DNA of 64,000 bases, taken from positions 62,001-126,000 of the forward strand of contig NZ_CALFXI010000102.1 of the NCBI RefSeq assembly GCF_937958065.1, read 5' to 3'. The stretch comes from an uncultured Steroidobacter sp. GTDB lineage: Bacteria > Pseudomonadota > Gammaproteobacteria > Steroidobacterales > Steroidobacteraceae. This document shows, piece after piece, positions 34,964 through 44,157 of the stretch (the stretch's first letter is position 1; each line of letters begins with the position of its first letter). The notes beneath the pieces are model-generated. The model was not told the origin of the DNA and ran no database searches. It saw nothing but the letters and a program-made list of their open reading frames with translations. The position numbers and the translations under genes are program-made.

Positions 34964-37625
34964 CGTGATGCTCCGCTTCGTCTTCCTGCGTGCGCTCGCT
35001 GATCCGGCAGAATGCGCTCAAATGACAGTAGGTGCACTCTTGCGGCTGCAATGGATCCACCACCGCCTGGCCCTCGACGAAACTTTCCGCCAGGTGCGTC
35101 AGCGTCTTGCGCCAGTGATCGACCAGTGACGGCCAATCGGGCGGATGATCGGGCCGCAGTCGGACATGCCCCGGATAGGCCGCGACGCCCTCTCCGATGA
35201 ACGCGCCGTCGCTCCACCCGCGATATTCCACCGCGCCAGCCGCCAACACGACGTAGGCCAGGCCCCGCAGCGACTCGCCGTGAGCCAGTCCATACAACGG
35301 CAGCTGCGGCCTCAGCGGGCGTCCTGGCTTCGTATCCAGCCATTGCCGCGGCGAATGCGAGTCGCCGAGCTTGTAATCGATCAACAAATGACCGCCCCCG
35401 CCCAGCTCATCGATGCGGTCCGGCTGCAAGGTGATCGACAGGCCGCCGATGGCGTACGGCTCGGATTCTTCGCTCAAGCTCAACGCGAACGCAGGCCGCT
35501 GCTTCTCCAGTGCCAGCAGCTGCAGCACCTGCTTGGCGACATTGCTGACTTCCAGCGCGGCAAGACGCTGGCGATAACGAACCGTCGGCTGCAGCGCCTG
35601 CATGGTATGGCGCTCGGCGCTCGCCCACACTCGTTGTGACAATGTTTCTTCATCGATCGCGAGCAGGCCGGCGTGGTTGCGCAGCGAACGCCAGATCTCG
35701 TGCAGCACTCGATGCAGGATGATGCCGCGATCGATGGGCTCGACGCCGATGCTCACCGTCGGCATCGCTTGCGCGTCCAAGCGAAGCTGCGCCTGCGCCC
35801 GAAACGGGCAGCGTGACTGCAGCTCGAGTGTCATCGCGCCGCCTAGCGCGGTTTTCACTTTCAACCGCGGAGCGAGCTCGTCGCGCATTTGTTCGAGGAG
35901 CGGACGCTGATCGAACAACGTCCGTCGCAGGGGGCGGACCGACGCGATGGCGATATCACTGCCTTTGACGGTCGGCCAGGGCGACAACAGGGGACTGGGT
36001 TGCAGCTCGGCCTCGCCTTCTTGCCGTGGCCAGCTCAATATCACCTGTGGCGCGCTACGGATCCAACGCGCGAGCCGCGCTTGCGACAGCTGCATCACGC
36101 CTTCCGCCGTCGCTTCGGGAATCTTCGCGGCCCGCTGCAAGGCGACCGGCAGCAGAGGATCGGGATTGACGGGCTCGGGCAAACGCGCGGCATCCAGTCC
36201 AATCACCCAAGTGGCATCGAACGTCATGCCCGCAACGGTCGCGGGATCGATGACGGTGATCGACGTCGCCTGCGTCTCCGGCTCGAACGGCGTATCGCGC
36301 AGCAATTCCTGCAAGCGAGACAACGCCGCGGCGGCGGACAGCGGCGCGGTTACGGCATCCAGCGTGCCGAACTCGGCCAGCGCCGTATGAAACTTGGCAA
36401 CGGTCTGATGTTCGACGCTGCTGAGCGAACGGTCTCCGGGCCAGCCCGCCATGCGCAGCCAGGTGTGGAATCGTTCAGCCCAGGCGCTCGCGCCGACCGA
36501 AGAGGTCTTGCCGCGGATTTCTGTCCCGATGTTGCGGGCGGCCTGTGCCAATTGATCGCAGCCCGTTGCGCTCGCCCAGCGTTCCAGCTCGAACCAGTCC
36601 CAGCGATCGCGTTGCTCTTCGCGCAAGCGAAAGTCGGCCATCGCACGACGATCCTGCTCCGCTTCGCCGCCAGCGATGAACGGTGAACGCAACAACCGTC
36701 CCGCATGCGTCGCCGGCCGATCATGCAAAGCGAACTGCAGGACCAACAGCGCCGCGTCCACGACGGGATACGACGCGAGCGGCGTCGGTGCTGCGATCAC
36801 AACGGGGATCTTCGCTGACTCGGCCTGAATGTTTCGTTGCCCCGGGGCGAATACATCTTCGAAGACACGCTGCACTTCGGCGCGCCGTGACTGCAAATCG
36901 GCGACGACGACACCGACCGTATTCTTGCCCGTCGCGAGCTGCGCGCGCGCCCAGCGAGCGGCCAGTTCCAACTCATCATCCGAATCGCGGGCCGCGACGA
37001 CCACGACGGAGCGCGATGTGTGCTCGTCCGGTTCGATCTCGGCAATCTTGCCCTGCCCCCGCCAACGCTCGATCAATCGAGCGACCGACGGCGGCAGGCT
37101 GTCGAAGCCCGCCAGCGCCAATGTTTCTTCGGGGACGAAGTTCGCATCGTGTGCCCAATGGGCCAGCCGTGTTTCATCGATGGCTTGCAGCTTTTCGCAG
37201 CGATGCAGGAACTCGGTGCACCAGGCGTGCAGCGCGCGACCCTCGGTGCTGTCGCTATCCTTAAGTGCGGCGAGCGGGATCAGATATTCCTGCATCCGTC
37301 GCCAGCTGCGGGCGGCGAGTCGGGCGGCGTTGGATGGATTGAGCAGGTCCTCGCCCCACGAGCTGTCGTTCACCAGCGCGTCCCAAAGGATTCGCGCTTG
37401 CGCGTTCGTCAGCAATCGAGCGTGATGAGCGTGCGTGCCGACGGCTCGCGCTTCGAGCCATTGCTGAGCGAGCCAGGTCGACCACGGCAGGATGCGAGGC
37501 GTGCGCCAGACGGATTGCCCCAGATTCTGCGCATGCTGGGCATAGCCCAGCCGCAGCGCATGCGCGAGCCTGCGGCTCGCGGTGAGCACTGTGACACCCT
37601 GATCTAAAAGCGAATGGAGCCGCAA
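34956..37625 (-). CDS. AddB-like PD-(D/E)XK nuclease subunit
   Basis: An 889-residue partner of the AddA-like protein. No Walker A lysine is seen. The C-terminal nuclease has LQPDRIDELGGGGHLLIDYK. An iron-sulfur staple is indicated by Cys606 (SRCPFRAQ) and the cluster Cys864, Cys867, Cys873 (CTYCHLSAFC), the spacing known for AddB. It best fits the group annotated as a probable DNA-repair protein paired with an AddA-like helicase. The start ATG 37625 lies 12 bp after the aminotransferase stop region on the opposite side; its own promoter should be upstream of 37625. Confidence 0.85.
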   Translation of the reverse strand: MRLHSLLDQGVTVLTASRRLAHALRLGYAQHAQNLGQSVWRTPRILPWSTWLAQQWLEARAVGTHAHHARLLTNAQARILWDALVNDSSWGEDLLNPSNAARLAARSWRRMQEYLIPLAALKDSDSTEGRALHAWCTEFLHRCEKLQAIDETRLAHWAHDANFVPEETLALAGFDSLPPSVARLIERWRGQGKIAEIEPDEHTSRSVVVVAARDSDDELELAARWARAQLATGKNTVGVVVADLQSRRAEVQRVFEDVFAPGQRNIQAESAKIPVVIAAPTPLASYPVVDAALLVLQFALHDRPATHAGRLLRSPFIAGGEAEQDRRAMADFRLREEQRDRWDWFELERWASATGCDQLAQAARNIGTEIRGKTSSVGASAWAERFHTWLRMAGWPGDRSLSSVEHQTVAKFHTALAEFGTLDAVTAPLSAAAALSRLQELLRDTPFEPETQATSITVIDPATVAGMTFDATWVIGLDAARLPEPVNPDPLLPVALQRAAKIPEATAEGVMQLSQARLARWIRSAPQVILSWPRQEGEAELQPSPLLSPWPTVKGSDIAIASVRPLRRTLFDQRPLLEQMRDELAPRLKVKTALGGAMTLELQSRCPFRAQAQLRLDAQAMPTVSIGVEPIDRGIILHRVLHEIWRSLRNHAGLLAIDEETLSQRVWASAERHTMQALQPTVRYRQRLAALEVSNVAKQVLQLLALEKQRPAFALSLSEESEPYAIGGLSITLQPDRIDELGGGGHLLIDYKLGDSHSPRQWLDTKPGRPLRPQLPLYGLAHGESLRGLAYVVLAAGAVEYRGWSDGAFIGEGVAAYPGHVRLRPDHPPDWPSLVDHWRKTLTHLAESFVEGQAVVDPLQPQECTYCHLSAFCRISERTQEDEAEHHDE

Positions 37626-37636
37626 TGCCCCTTAAC

Positions 37637-38905
37637 TCATGACTGGCGGACGACCTTCAGATCCGGCGCCGCGCGTGACACAGGCTCGGCCCCATCGGCG
37701 TAGCTGTCCAACAGTTCCTCCATGCGGCGGAACACGTCGGCCAGCACTTCGGGCCGCGGCAGATTGGTGATGCGGAAGTGCGTCTTGTAAGGCGTGTTGA
37801 AGCTGGTGCCCGGCGCGAGCAGCACGTGTTTGTGCTCGAGCAGGTCCATGGCGAAGCGCTGGTCATCGAAGGCCGGTAGCACGCCTGGCTTGACGCCGAT
37901 GAACGCATAGATGGCGCCGCGCGGCGCATGCACCTGCAGGTACTTGCTCCTGGCGACGCCGTCGAGAATGGCCTGGCGCGATTCATACAAGCGACCGCCC
38001 GGGCGGGTCAGCTCCAGAATGCTCTGGTAGCCGCCGAGCGCGGTCTGCACGGCCCACTGGCCCGGCACGTTGCTGCACAAACGCAGCGATGACAGCTTGT
38101 CGAGCGCGCTCAAGTATTCGCGAGCCGACTCGACATCGCCCGAGAACGACACCCAGCCGACGCGATAGCCGCACGCGCGATAGACCTTCGACAGACCCGA
38201 CATCGTGGCGCACAGCGTGTTCTGCACGAGGGTCGCCATCGGCACGAACTTCGCGTCGTCATAGACGATCTGGTCATAGATCTCGTCGCAGAACACGACC
38301 AGGTGATGTCGCTCGGCGATGCGGGCGATCGCTTCGAGCGTCTCGCGCGAATACACCGCGCCGGTCGGATTGTTGGGATTGATCACGACGATGGCCCGGG
38401 TCCGGCTGGTGATCAACGCCTCGATCTCTTTCGGATCGGGCTCGAAACCGTTCTCGGCGTGACACGGATAATGCACCGCCCGGCCCCGATTCAAATTCAC
38501 CGCCGCCGTCCACAACGGATAGTTCGGCATCGGCACGAGCACTTCATCGTCGGTAGACAGCAAGGCACGCAGCACCAGGTCGATCAGCTCGCTGACGCCG
38601 TTGCCCATGAACACTTCATCGGCGCTCACGCCACGCACGCCGCGGCTCTGCTGCTGCATCACCACCGCTTCGCGGGCCGGAAAGATGCCCTTCTGGTGGC
38701 TGTAGGCTTCGCTCGCCTTGAGATTCTCGATCATCGCCAGCCGCATGGTCTCGGGCGTGCGAAAGCCGAACACGCCGGGATTGCCGATGTTCAGCGGGAT
38801 GATGTCGTAACCCCGGCGCTCCATTTCATGGGCGCGCCGTGCCAGGTCGCCGCGAATTTCATATTTCACGTTGGCGAGGCCGGCACTGGGGCGGATGGTA
38901 CGCAT
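37637..38905 (-). CDS. alaA: AlaA-like pyridoxal-phosphate aminotransferase
   Basis: A 422-residue class I/II aminotransferase, probably making alanine from pyruvate and glutamate. LNIGNPGVFGF, MGNGVSELIDL, VPMPNYPLWTAAVNLNRG, INPNNPTGAVYSRETLEAI and CDEIYDQIVYDDA match E. coli AlaA closely; the PLP lysine is in GLSKVYRACGYR, and PGGRLYESR is also shared. ATG 38905 is chosen to match AlaA; GTG 38917 is in frame, and neither has a strong ribosome site. It is followed by the AddB-like gene on the same strand. Confidence 0.85.
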   Translation of the reverse strand: MRTIRPSAGLANVKYEIRGDLARRAHEMERRGYDIIPLNIGNPGVFGFRTPETMRLAMIENLKASEAYSHQKGIFPAREAVVMQQQSRGVRGVSADEVFMGNGVSELIDLVLRALLSTDDEVLVPMPNYPLWTAAVNLNRGRAVHYPCHAENGFEPDPKEIEALITSRTRAIVVINPNNPTGAVYSRETLEAIARIAERHHLVVFCDEIYDQIVYDDAKFVPMATLVQNTLCATMSGLSKVYRACGYRVGWVSFSGDVESAREYLSALDKLSSLRLCSNVPGQWAVQTALGGYQSILELTRPGGRLYESRQAILDGVARSKYLQVHAPRGAIYAFIGVKPGVLPAFDDQRFAMDLLEHKHVLLAPGTSFNTPYKTHFRITNLPRPEVLADVFRRMEELLDSYADGAEPVSRAAPDLKVVRQS

Positions 38906-39039
38906 GATAGTCGGCACTGACTGTTGAACTGGCCCGGGAAGATAACAGAATCCCTGCGCTCAAAGTGCGCACAGAGTCATAGGAAACCAAGGATTACAGC
39001 CGGCCTCGCGCCTGCTCGGATCGGGCAGCACGGACCGGC

Positions 39040-39786
39040 TCAATGCTCGATCAGCAGCGAGCCGAACCCCTCGATCTTGTCCTCGATGCCCGTGCTGCGC
39101 AGTGCATGCCAGTAGGTACAGGTGTTCACCGCGAGCACCGGCTTGCCGAGCCAGCGTTCGGCTTCGGCGGCGATCGAGGCGAACGCCAGGTTCGTGCCCA
39201 CCTGGAGGATCAGTTCGACGCTGCTGTCGTCCACTTCGCGGACCGCCCGGCGCAGGCGCTCGGGCGACTCGTGGGCCATCAGCAGCGGGCTGTTGCTCTT
39301 CAGGCCCAGCAGGTTCACCACTTCGAAGCCGCTGTCGGTGAATGAACGGCGGACCTGGGCGTCGCCCGAGGGCATGTACGGCGTGATGACGCTGATTCTG
39401 CGGATCCCGCCATAGCGCTGGATGGCGGCCAGGCAAGCCTGCACGCCGAGGATGACCTTCACCCCGGCGCGCGCCTCCAGGTGCGCCTGGACGGCGTTCG
39501 CGTCCATGACGCCTTCCCAGAAGGTCTCCGCGTTCATGCCGAACACGACCGCCGAAGGCGAACAAGCCATGACCGCGTCGAGGGCGCCTTCGATGTTGCT
39601 GCGGACCTGTCCCATCATGGCGACGAACTCGCTCTCGGTGCCGACCGGCGAGTCGGGAATCACGACGCGGGCCATCTGATTGGTGATGCCGCGCGGGCGC
39701 ATGGCATCGAATTCCGGCTGGACGATGGTGTTGGTCGCCGGGGCGATCACACCGAATTTCAGACGGGGAGCAAGGGCATCTGGCAT
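39040..39786 (-). CDS. Asp/Glu-racemase-fold protein (maleate isomerase / arylmalonate decarboxylase-like)
   Basis: A 248-residue cytoplasmic protein of the Asp/Glu racemase superfamily: APATNT (residues 15-20), a first active-site loop VVFGMNAETFWEG, and LGKPVLAVNTCTYWHALR near the C-terminus. Relatives use one or two cysteines. Here the first position reads Met84-Asn85, and the second, usually Cys-Thr-Asn, reads Gly197-Thr-Asn (LQVGTNLAF). Cys223 is in a different place. The classical reaction is therefore unlikely. It is divergent from etfBA. Confidence 0.78.
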   Translation of the reverse strand: MPDALAPRLKFGVIAPATNTIVQPEFDAMRPRGITNQMARVVIPDSPVGTESEFVAMMGQVRSNIEGALDAVMACSPSAVVFGMNAETFWEGVMDANAVQAHLEARAGVKVILGVQACLAAIQRYGGIRRISVITPYMPSGDAQVRRSFTDSGFEVVNLLGLKSNSPLLMAHESPERLRRAVREVDDSSVELILQVGTNLAFASIAAEAERWLGKPVLAVNTCTYWHALRSTGIEDKIEGFGSLLIEH

Positions 39787-40023
39787 GGGGACGCAATGTG
39801 CTTCGGGTTGAGGCCGCGCAGTTTAGCCGGTTGTCGACCGCTGCCACCGGTCACCGCATTCCACTTCTCGAAACACCCCGGCAACTTCGGCACTTTTCCC
39901 CTGCGGAACATGGCAGTACGCGACACCATGTCGATTGACTCGAAAGCTGCGTTCCAGTAGCGTGCCCGGCCGCTGCGGCGGCCTGCAGCCCCTCTCCTAT
40001 TGCTGGATTTATCGGAGCCGAAG

Positions 40024-40773
40024 TTGAGCAAGATTCTGGTGGGCCTGAAGCGCGTGGTGGACTACAACGTCCGCGTTCGCGTCAAACCCGACGGCACGGG
40101 TGTCGTGACCGACGGCGTCAAAATGAGCATCAATCCTTTCGATGAGATCGCGCTCGAAGAAGCGCTGCGCATCAAGGAGAAAGGAGGCGCGACTGAAGTG
40201 GTGGTCGTAAGTATCGGGCCCGCCGATACTCAGCAACAGCTTCGCACCGGCCTCGCCATGGGTGCCGACCGCGCCATTCTCGTGCAGACCGACACCCCGG
40301 TCGAGCCGCTCGCCGCCGCCAGGATCTTCCTGAAGCTCATCGAGAAGGAAAGCCCGCAGATCGTCCTGCTGGGCAAGCAAGGCATCGACGACGACAACAA
40401 CCAGACCGGCCAGATGCTGGCGGCGCTGTGGGATCGTCCGCAGGCGACCTTCGCCTCGAAGGTTGAGCTGGAAGGCGCCAAGGCCAAGGTCACGCGTGAA
40501 GTGGACGCGGGCCTGGAAACCATCGAAGTCGACCTGCCGGCGGTGCTCACCACCGACCTGCGCCTGAACGAGCCGCGCTACGTGAAGCTGCCGGACATCA
40601 TGAAGGCGAAGAAGAAGCCGCTCGACACCGTCGCGATCGCGAGCCTGGGCGTCGACACCGCACCGCAGTTCAAGACGACCAGGTACGAGCCGCCCGCGGC
40701 GCGTTCGAAAGGCATCATGGTTAAGGATGTGGCCGAGCTCGTCGCGGCCCTGAAGCAGAAGGGGCTCGTGTAA
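40024..40773 (+). CDS. etfB: Electron transfer flavoprotein beta subunit
   Basis: A 249-residue subunit that, with EtfA, carries electrons from acyl-CoA and related dehydrogenases to ETF:quinone oxidoreductase. [18 protein letters not shown] is the family start. [21 protein letters not shown] and the AMP-binding segment [15 protein letters not shown] are typical. TTG 40024 is the start, with GGAG six bases upstream. The stop shares one base with the etfA start (TAATG). Confidence 0.95.
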   Translation: MSKILVGLKRVVDYNVRVRVKPDGTGVVTDGVKMSINPFDEIALEEALRIKEKGGATEVVVVSIGPADTQQQLRTGLAMGADRAILVQTDTPVEPLAAARIFLKLIEKESPQIVLLGKQGIDDDNNQTGQMLAALWDRPQATFASKVELEGAKAKVTREVDAGLETIEVDLPAVLTTDLRLNEPRYVKLPDIMKAKKKPLDTVAIASLGVDTAPQFKTTRYEPPAARSKGIMVKDVAELVAALKQKGLV

Positions 40774-41717
40774 TGGCCGCCAAGATTCTCATCGTCGCCG
40801 AACATGCCGGCGGCAAGCTCAATCCCTCCACCGCCAAGTGCGTGGCCTGCGCCAGCACGATCGAGGGCGCGCAGATCGACATCGCCGTGTTCGCGGCCGA
40901 TGGCGCGGCCGTCGCCGCCGAGGCCGCGAAGATCCAAGGCGTGAAGACCGTCCTGACGATCGACAACGCCGCGAATGCCGAACCGCTCGCTGCCGTGCTC
41001 GCACCGCAGGTCGCCGCGGTCGCCGCGAACTACACGCACGTGTTTGGTCCGTCGACCACGTTCGGCAAAGACTTGATGCCGCGAGTGGCCGCGCTGCTCG
41101 GCGTGGGTCAGTTGAGCGACATCATGGCGGCCGAAGGCGCTTACAAGTTCCGTCGTCCGGTGTACGCGGGCAACGCGATCATCACGGTCGAAGCACCGCA
41201 GGACAAGAAGCTGGTCGCGACCGTGCGTACCGCGTCGTTCCAGGCCGCGCCGCAAGGCGGCAGTGCTGCGGTCGAGGCTGCGAACGTTTCAGCGTCGCTG
41301 CCCTCTCACACTCGCTTCGTCGAGCGCTCGGCGGCTACGACCGGTCGTCCGGATCTGCAGACCGCGCCGCGCGTCGTTTCGGGCGGTCGTGCGCTCGGCA
41401 GCTCGGATAATTTCAAGATCATCTTCAGCCTCGCCGACAAGCTCGGCGCCGCTGTCGGTGCATCGCGTGCGGCAGTGGACGCGGGCTACGCGGCCAACGA
41501 TCTGCAGGTCGGCCAGACCGGCAAGATCATCGCGCCGGAGCTGTACGTCGCGGTCGGCATCTCGGGTGCGATTCAGCACCTGACCGGCATCAAGGACGCA
41601 CGCACCATCGTCGCGATCAACAAGGACGCCGAGGCGCCGATCTTCGAAGTGGCCGACATCGGCCTGGTGGGCGACCTGTTCACGGTCCTGCCGGAGCTGG
41701 AAAAAGCGCTGGGCTGA
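40773..41717 (+). CDS. etfA: Electron transfer flavoprotein alpha subunit
   Basis: A 314-residue FAD-binding subunit. The N-terminal domain starts KILIVAEHAGGKL. The C-terminal FAD domain has GGRALGSSDNFKIIFSLADK, VGASRAAVDAGYA, QVGQTGKIIAPELYVAVG and ISGAIQHLTGIKDARTIVAI. It pairs with etfB in one transcript and ends at a strong hairpin terminator. It could serve the FadJ-like beta-oxidation enzyme pathway; that link is inferred. Confidence 0.96.
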   Translation: MAAKILIVAEHAGGKLNPSTAKCVACASTIEGAQIDIAVFAADGAAVAAEAAKIQGVKTVLTIDNAANAEPLAAVLAPQVAAVAANYTHVFGPSTTFGKDLMPRVAALLGVGQLSDIMAAEGAYKFRRPVYAGNAIITVEAPQDKKLVATVRTASFQAAPQGGSAAVEAANVSASLPSHTRFVERSAATTGRPDLQTAPRVVSGGRALGSSDNFKIIFSLADKLGAAVGASRAAVDAGYAANDLQVGQTGKIIAPELYVAVGISGAIQHLTGIKDARTIVAINKDAEAPIFEVADIGLVGDLFTVLPELEKALG

Positions 41718-41742
41718 TTCGCCCCCCTGCGCCGCTGAAGAC

Positions 41743-41776
41743 AAAGGCCGCCGCGTGTCATGACGCGGCGGCCTTT
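41743..41776 (+). terminator. Strong intrinsic terminator after etfA
   Basis: A 14-bp perfect GC-rich stem (41743-41756 with 41763-41776, loop GTCATG) is flanked by AAA on the left and TTTT on the right. It lies 26 bp after the etfA stop and can also act for the minus-strand peroxiredoxin gene, so it is probably bidirectional. Confidence 0.9.
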
Positions 41777-41835
41777 TCATTTCATGTTCTGACGCGCGGA
41801 CAGCGCCAGAACACCGGGCTGACGGCGCAGAGCGC

Positions 41836-42315
41836 TCAGAGCTGCGTCAGTACGTGCTCCGCGCTCGACACCTTGAACTCGCCCTTCTGCTCGACGTTCA
41901 CCTGCTTCACCACGCCGTCATCCACCACCAGCGAGAAGCGCTGCCCACGGATGCCCATGCCGTACCCGGTGGCGTCCATCTCCAGGCCCAGGGCCTTGGT
42001 GTATTCGGCGTTGCCGTCGGCCAGCATCTCGACCTTGCCGTCGGCGTTCTGGGACTTGCCCCAGGCCTTCATCACGAACGCGTCGTTGACGGCCAGGCAG
42101 GCGATGGCGTCGACGCCCTTGCCCTTGATGTCACCGGCCTTCTCGACGAAGCCCGGCAGATGCTTGGCATCGCAGGTAGGCGTGAACGCCCCCGGCACCG
42201 AGAACAGCACGACCTTGCGGCCCTTGAAGAAGTCCTCGGCGCTGATCTTCTGCGGTCCCTCCTGGGTGATCTGCGTGAATGTGCCCGCAGGCATTTTGTC
42301 GCCGACCTTGATCAT
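41836..42315 (-). CDS. Peroxiredoxin (Prx5-like, glutathione/glutaredoxin type)
   Basis: A 159-residue thiol peroxidase that reduces H2O2 and organic hydroperoxides. Peroxidatic Cys48 is in PGAFTPTCDAKHLP, and RGQRFSLVVDDGVV is the conserved C-terminal strand pair. ATG 42315 is chosen because GAGGGG lies six bases upstream and gives the normal length; longer in-frame starts add an unrelated-looking extension. It lies about 60 bp downstream of a GntR-type regulator gene on the same strand. Confidence 0.92.
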   Translation of the reverse strand: MIKVGDKMPAGTFTQITQEGPQKISAEDFFKGRKVVLFSVPGAFTPTCDAKHLPGFVEKAGDIKGKGVDAIACLAVNDAFVMKAWGKSQNADGKVEMLADGNAEYTKALGLEMDATGYGMGIRGQRFSLVVDDGVVKQVNVEQKGEFKVSSAEHVLTQL

Positions 42316-42374
42316 GAGCATCCCCTCGTTGCTGACGTGAAACTGGAACCCGGCATTGTAGTGCCGAATCCGAG

Positions 42375-43007
42375 TCACACAACCAGGGTTCCGCGTGCTC
42401 CGAGAATATGCGAGCGCATCAATGCCGAGCTCCAGTCGCCGTCGCGCGCTTCGAGGGCGCGGACGATCTCCAGATGGTGCGAGGCACTGCGGATCAGGTC
42501 TTCATCCTGATAAGTCGCGAAGGACCGCAGCATGTGCGGCACTTCGATCAGCGAAGCCAGCGCGGACACCAGGCGCGGGCTGGCCGCGAACTCGTGAATG
42601 CGACGATGAAATTGGCTATTGAGCGCACCGACGCGCTCGAGATATCCCTCCGGCTTCGCCAGCGTTTCGTGATATTGATCTTCGGCGAGCTGACGCAACT
42701 CGGCGATGCCCTCGCTCGTGATGCGCCGCGCGGCACGCGCCGCTCCATAGGATTCGAGCATGGCGCGTAATTCATACACGTCATCGCGATCTTCATGGGT
42801 CCACTCGGTCACGATCGCGCCCTGGTGCGGGACGAATTCCAACAGTCCTTCGGCGTGGAGTTTTCGCAACGCCTCCCTCACCGGCGTCCGACTCACCCCT
42901 GCGACCGCTGCCACTTCCTGCTCGGTGATACGAGCGGATGCTGGATACACTCCGCGCACGATGCGTTCACGAACCGTGTGATACGCCTTGTCCACTGCCT
43001 TGGCCAT
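42375..43007 (-). CDS. GntR-family regulator (FadR/VanR-like C-terminal domain)
   Basis: A 210-residue repressor-type regulator. The winged helix has the GntR pattern ITEQEVAAVAGVSRTPVREA LRK at residues 27-49, with Arg and Val-Arg-Glu in place. The helical FCD domain carries metal-site candidates in FHRRIHEFAASPRL and SHHLEIVRALEARD. AAGGAG precedes ATG 43007. Three palindromes lie upstream and may include its operator. It could regulate itself, the peroxiredoxin gene downstream, or the catabolic operon ending at 43221; none is proven. Confidence 0.9.
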   Translation of the reverse strand: MAKAVDKAYHTVRERIVRGVYPASARITEQEVAAVAGVSRTPVREALRKLHAEGLLEFVPHQGAIVTEWTHEDRDDVYELRAMLESYGAARAARRITSEGIAELRQLAEDQYHETLAKPEGYLERVGALNSQFHRRIHEFAASPRLVSALASLIEVPHMLRSFATYQDEDLIRSASHHLEIVRALEARDGDWSSALMRSHILGARGTLVV

Positions 43008-43075
43008 GGTGCTCCTTCAAACATTCGGTGATGGAGACCCGCAATGCGCCGCTGCATATTGATTGGGTATGAACG

Positions 43076-43100
43076 GGTCTCGTATGAGACCAGTGTATAC
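43076..43100. promoter_or_regulatory. Inverted repeats upstream of the GntR gene
   Basis: GGTCTC-GTAT-GAGACC at 43076-43091 is a perfect 6-bp-arm inverted repeat, followed four bases later by GTATAC at 43095-43100. Direct and inverted copies of GGTATGAA-like sequence flank it (43066-43073 and around 43109-43116). GntR proteins of the FadR/VanR groups often bind GTATAC-type dyads, so this is a candidate operator or promoter element. Confidence 0.45.
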
Positions 43101-43141
43101 GCGCCCTTTCATACCAAACAGCAATATACGCACGCCCTTCA

Positions 43142-43155
43142 CTAACTTAAGTTAG
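43142..43155. promoter_or_regulatory. 14-bp perfect palindrome
   Basis: CTAACTTAAGTTAG reads the same on both strands. It lies between the GntR promoter region and the terminator of the HMG-CoA-lyase gene. It may be an operator; no partner protein can be named. Confidence 0.4.
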
Positions 43156-43166
43156 GGGCGAAAACC

Positions 43167-43192
43167 CTGCCGAAGTGAGCCCACTTCGGCAG
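43167..43192 (-). terminator. Intrinsic terminator after the HMG-CoA lyase gene
   Basis: An 11-bp perfect stem (CTGCCGAAGTG with CACTTCGGCAG, loop of 4) is followed on the minus strand by GGGTTTTC. It starts about 29 bp beyond the stop of the minus-strand lyase gene ending at 43221. Confidence 0.75.
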
Positions 43193-43220
43193 TTGGACGC
43201 TTCAGGCAGAAAGCCCTGTA

Positions 43221-44138
43221 TCAGGCTGATGCTCTTGGGGTTACGACGGGGAAGCCGCCCGCCTTGGAGACCATGCTCGGCACTGCTTTGCCGCGCTGCT
43301 CGCCGAGCCAGCGAGCGGTCTCGATCAGTTTGGTGAGATCGATGCCGGTGTCATAGCCCGCGCGGGACAACATGTACACCAGATCTTCCGTGCCGACGTT
43401 TCCTGTCGCGTTCGGAGCGAACGGACAACCGCCGACGCCGCCGACGCTGGCATCGAGTGTGTTTACACCGGCGAGTACAGCGGCGTATGCATTCGCGACC
43501 GCTGTATTCCGCGTGTTGTGAAAGTGACAGCGAATGGCGACATCGCCGACCGCGGCACGCACCTGTTCGACGAGCGCCGTCACCTGACTCGGAACCGCAA
43601 CACCGATGGTGTCGGCGAGCGCGATCTCGAGCGGTTGGGACTGCGCGAGACGACGACAAATATCGACGACGCGCGATGCCGGCACTTCACCTTCGAACGG
43701 ACAGCCGAATGCCGTCGACAATGTCACCTGCATGCGCACGCCCGCCTCGCGAGCGAGCGGCGCAATCTCTTCGATGGTGCGAATGTTTTCTTCCATCGTG
43801 GCGCCCTGGTTGCGCTCGCTGAAGCTGTCGGTCGCGGCAGCGACCAGACCCACTTCGGTGCAACCGGCGGCGAGCGCGCGATCGAATCCTTTGCGATTCA
43901 ACACCAGACCGACATATTGCACGCCAGGGACTTTCGGCAGACCGGCGAGCACCGCTTCGGCATCTGCCATCTGCGGCACCCGTTTCGGATTCACGAAGCT
44001 CGCCACTTCGATGCGCTTCAAGCCGGCGGCCACCAACCGACCGATCAGTTCCAGCTTGGTCGCCGTCGGCAACACTTCGGGCTCGCTTTGCAAGCCGTCG
44101 CGCGGCCCCACTTCGACAATTTCAATCGCTCGCGCCAT
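43221..44138 (-). CDS. Hydroxymethylglutaryl-CoA lyase (MvaB/HMGCL family)
   Basis: A 305-residue TIM-barrel lyase that would split HMG-CoA, or a related 3-hydroxyacyl-CoA, into acetyl-CoA and a keto acid, as in leucine breakdown. EVGPRDGLQSEPEVLPT, ASFVNPKRVPQMADA, CHFHNTRNTAVANAYAAV and the active cysteine loop GGVGGCPFAPNATGNVGTED are all present. ATG 44138 gives the family N-terminus. It lies 19 bp after ilvD on the same strand and ends at a hairpin terminator, so the two form an operon. Confidence 0.9.
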   Translation of the reverse strand: MARAIEIVEVGPRDGLQSEPEVLPTATKLELIGRLVAAGLKRIEVASFVNPKRVPQMADAEAVLAGLPKVPGVQYVGLVLNRKGFDRALAAGCTEVGLVAAATDSFSERNQGATMEENIRTIEEIAPLAREAGVRMQVTLSTAFGCPFEGEVPASRVVDICRRLAQSQPLEIALADTIGVAVPSQVTALVEQVRAAVGDVAIRCHFHNTRNTAVANAYAAVLAGVNTLDASVGGVGGCPFAPNATGNVGTEDLVYMLSRAGYDTGIDLTKLIETARWLGEQRGKAVPSMVSKAGGFPVVTPRASA

Positions 44139-44157
44139 TAGTAACTCTCGACTGCTC

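Noticed and set aside
32672..35002. Plus-strand frame of 776 codons
   Set aside because: It is antisense to the AddA-like helicase, whose helicase and nuclease motifs are intact.
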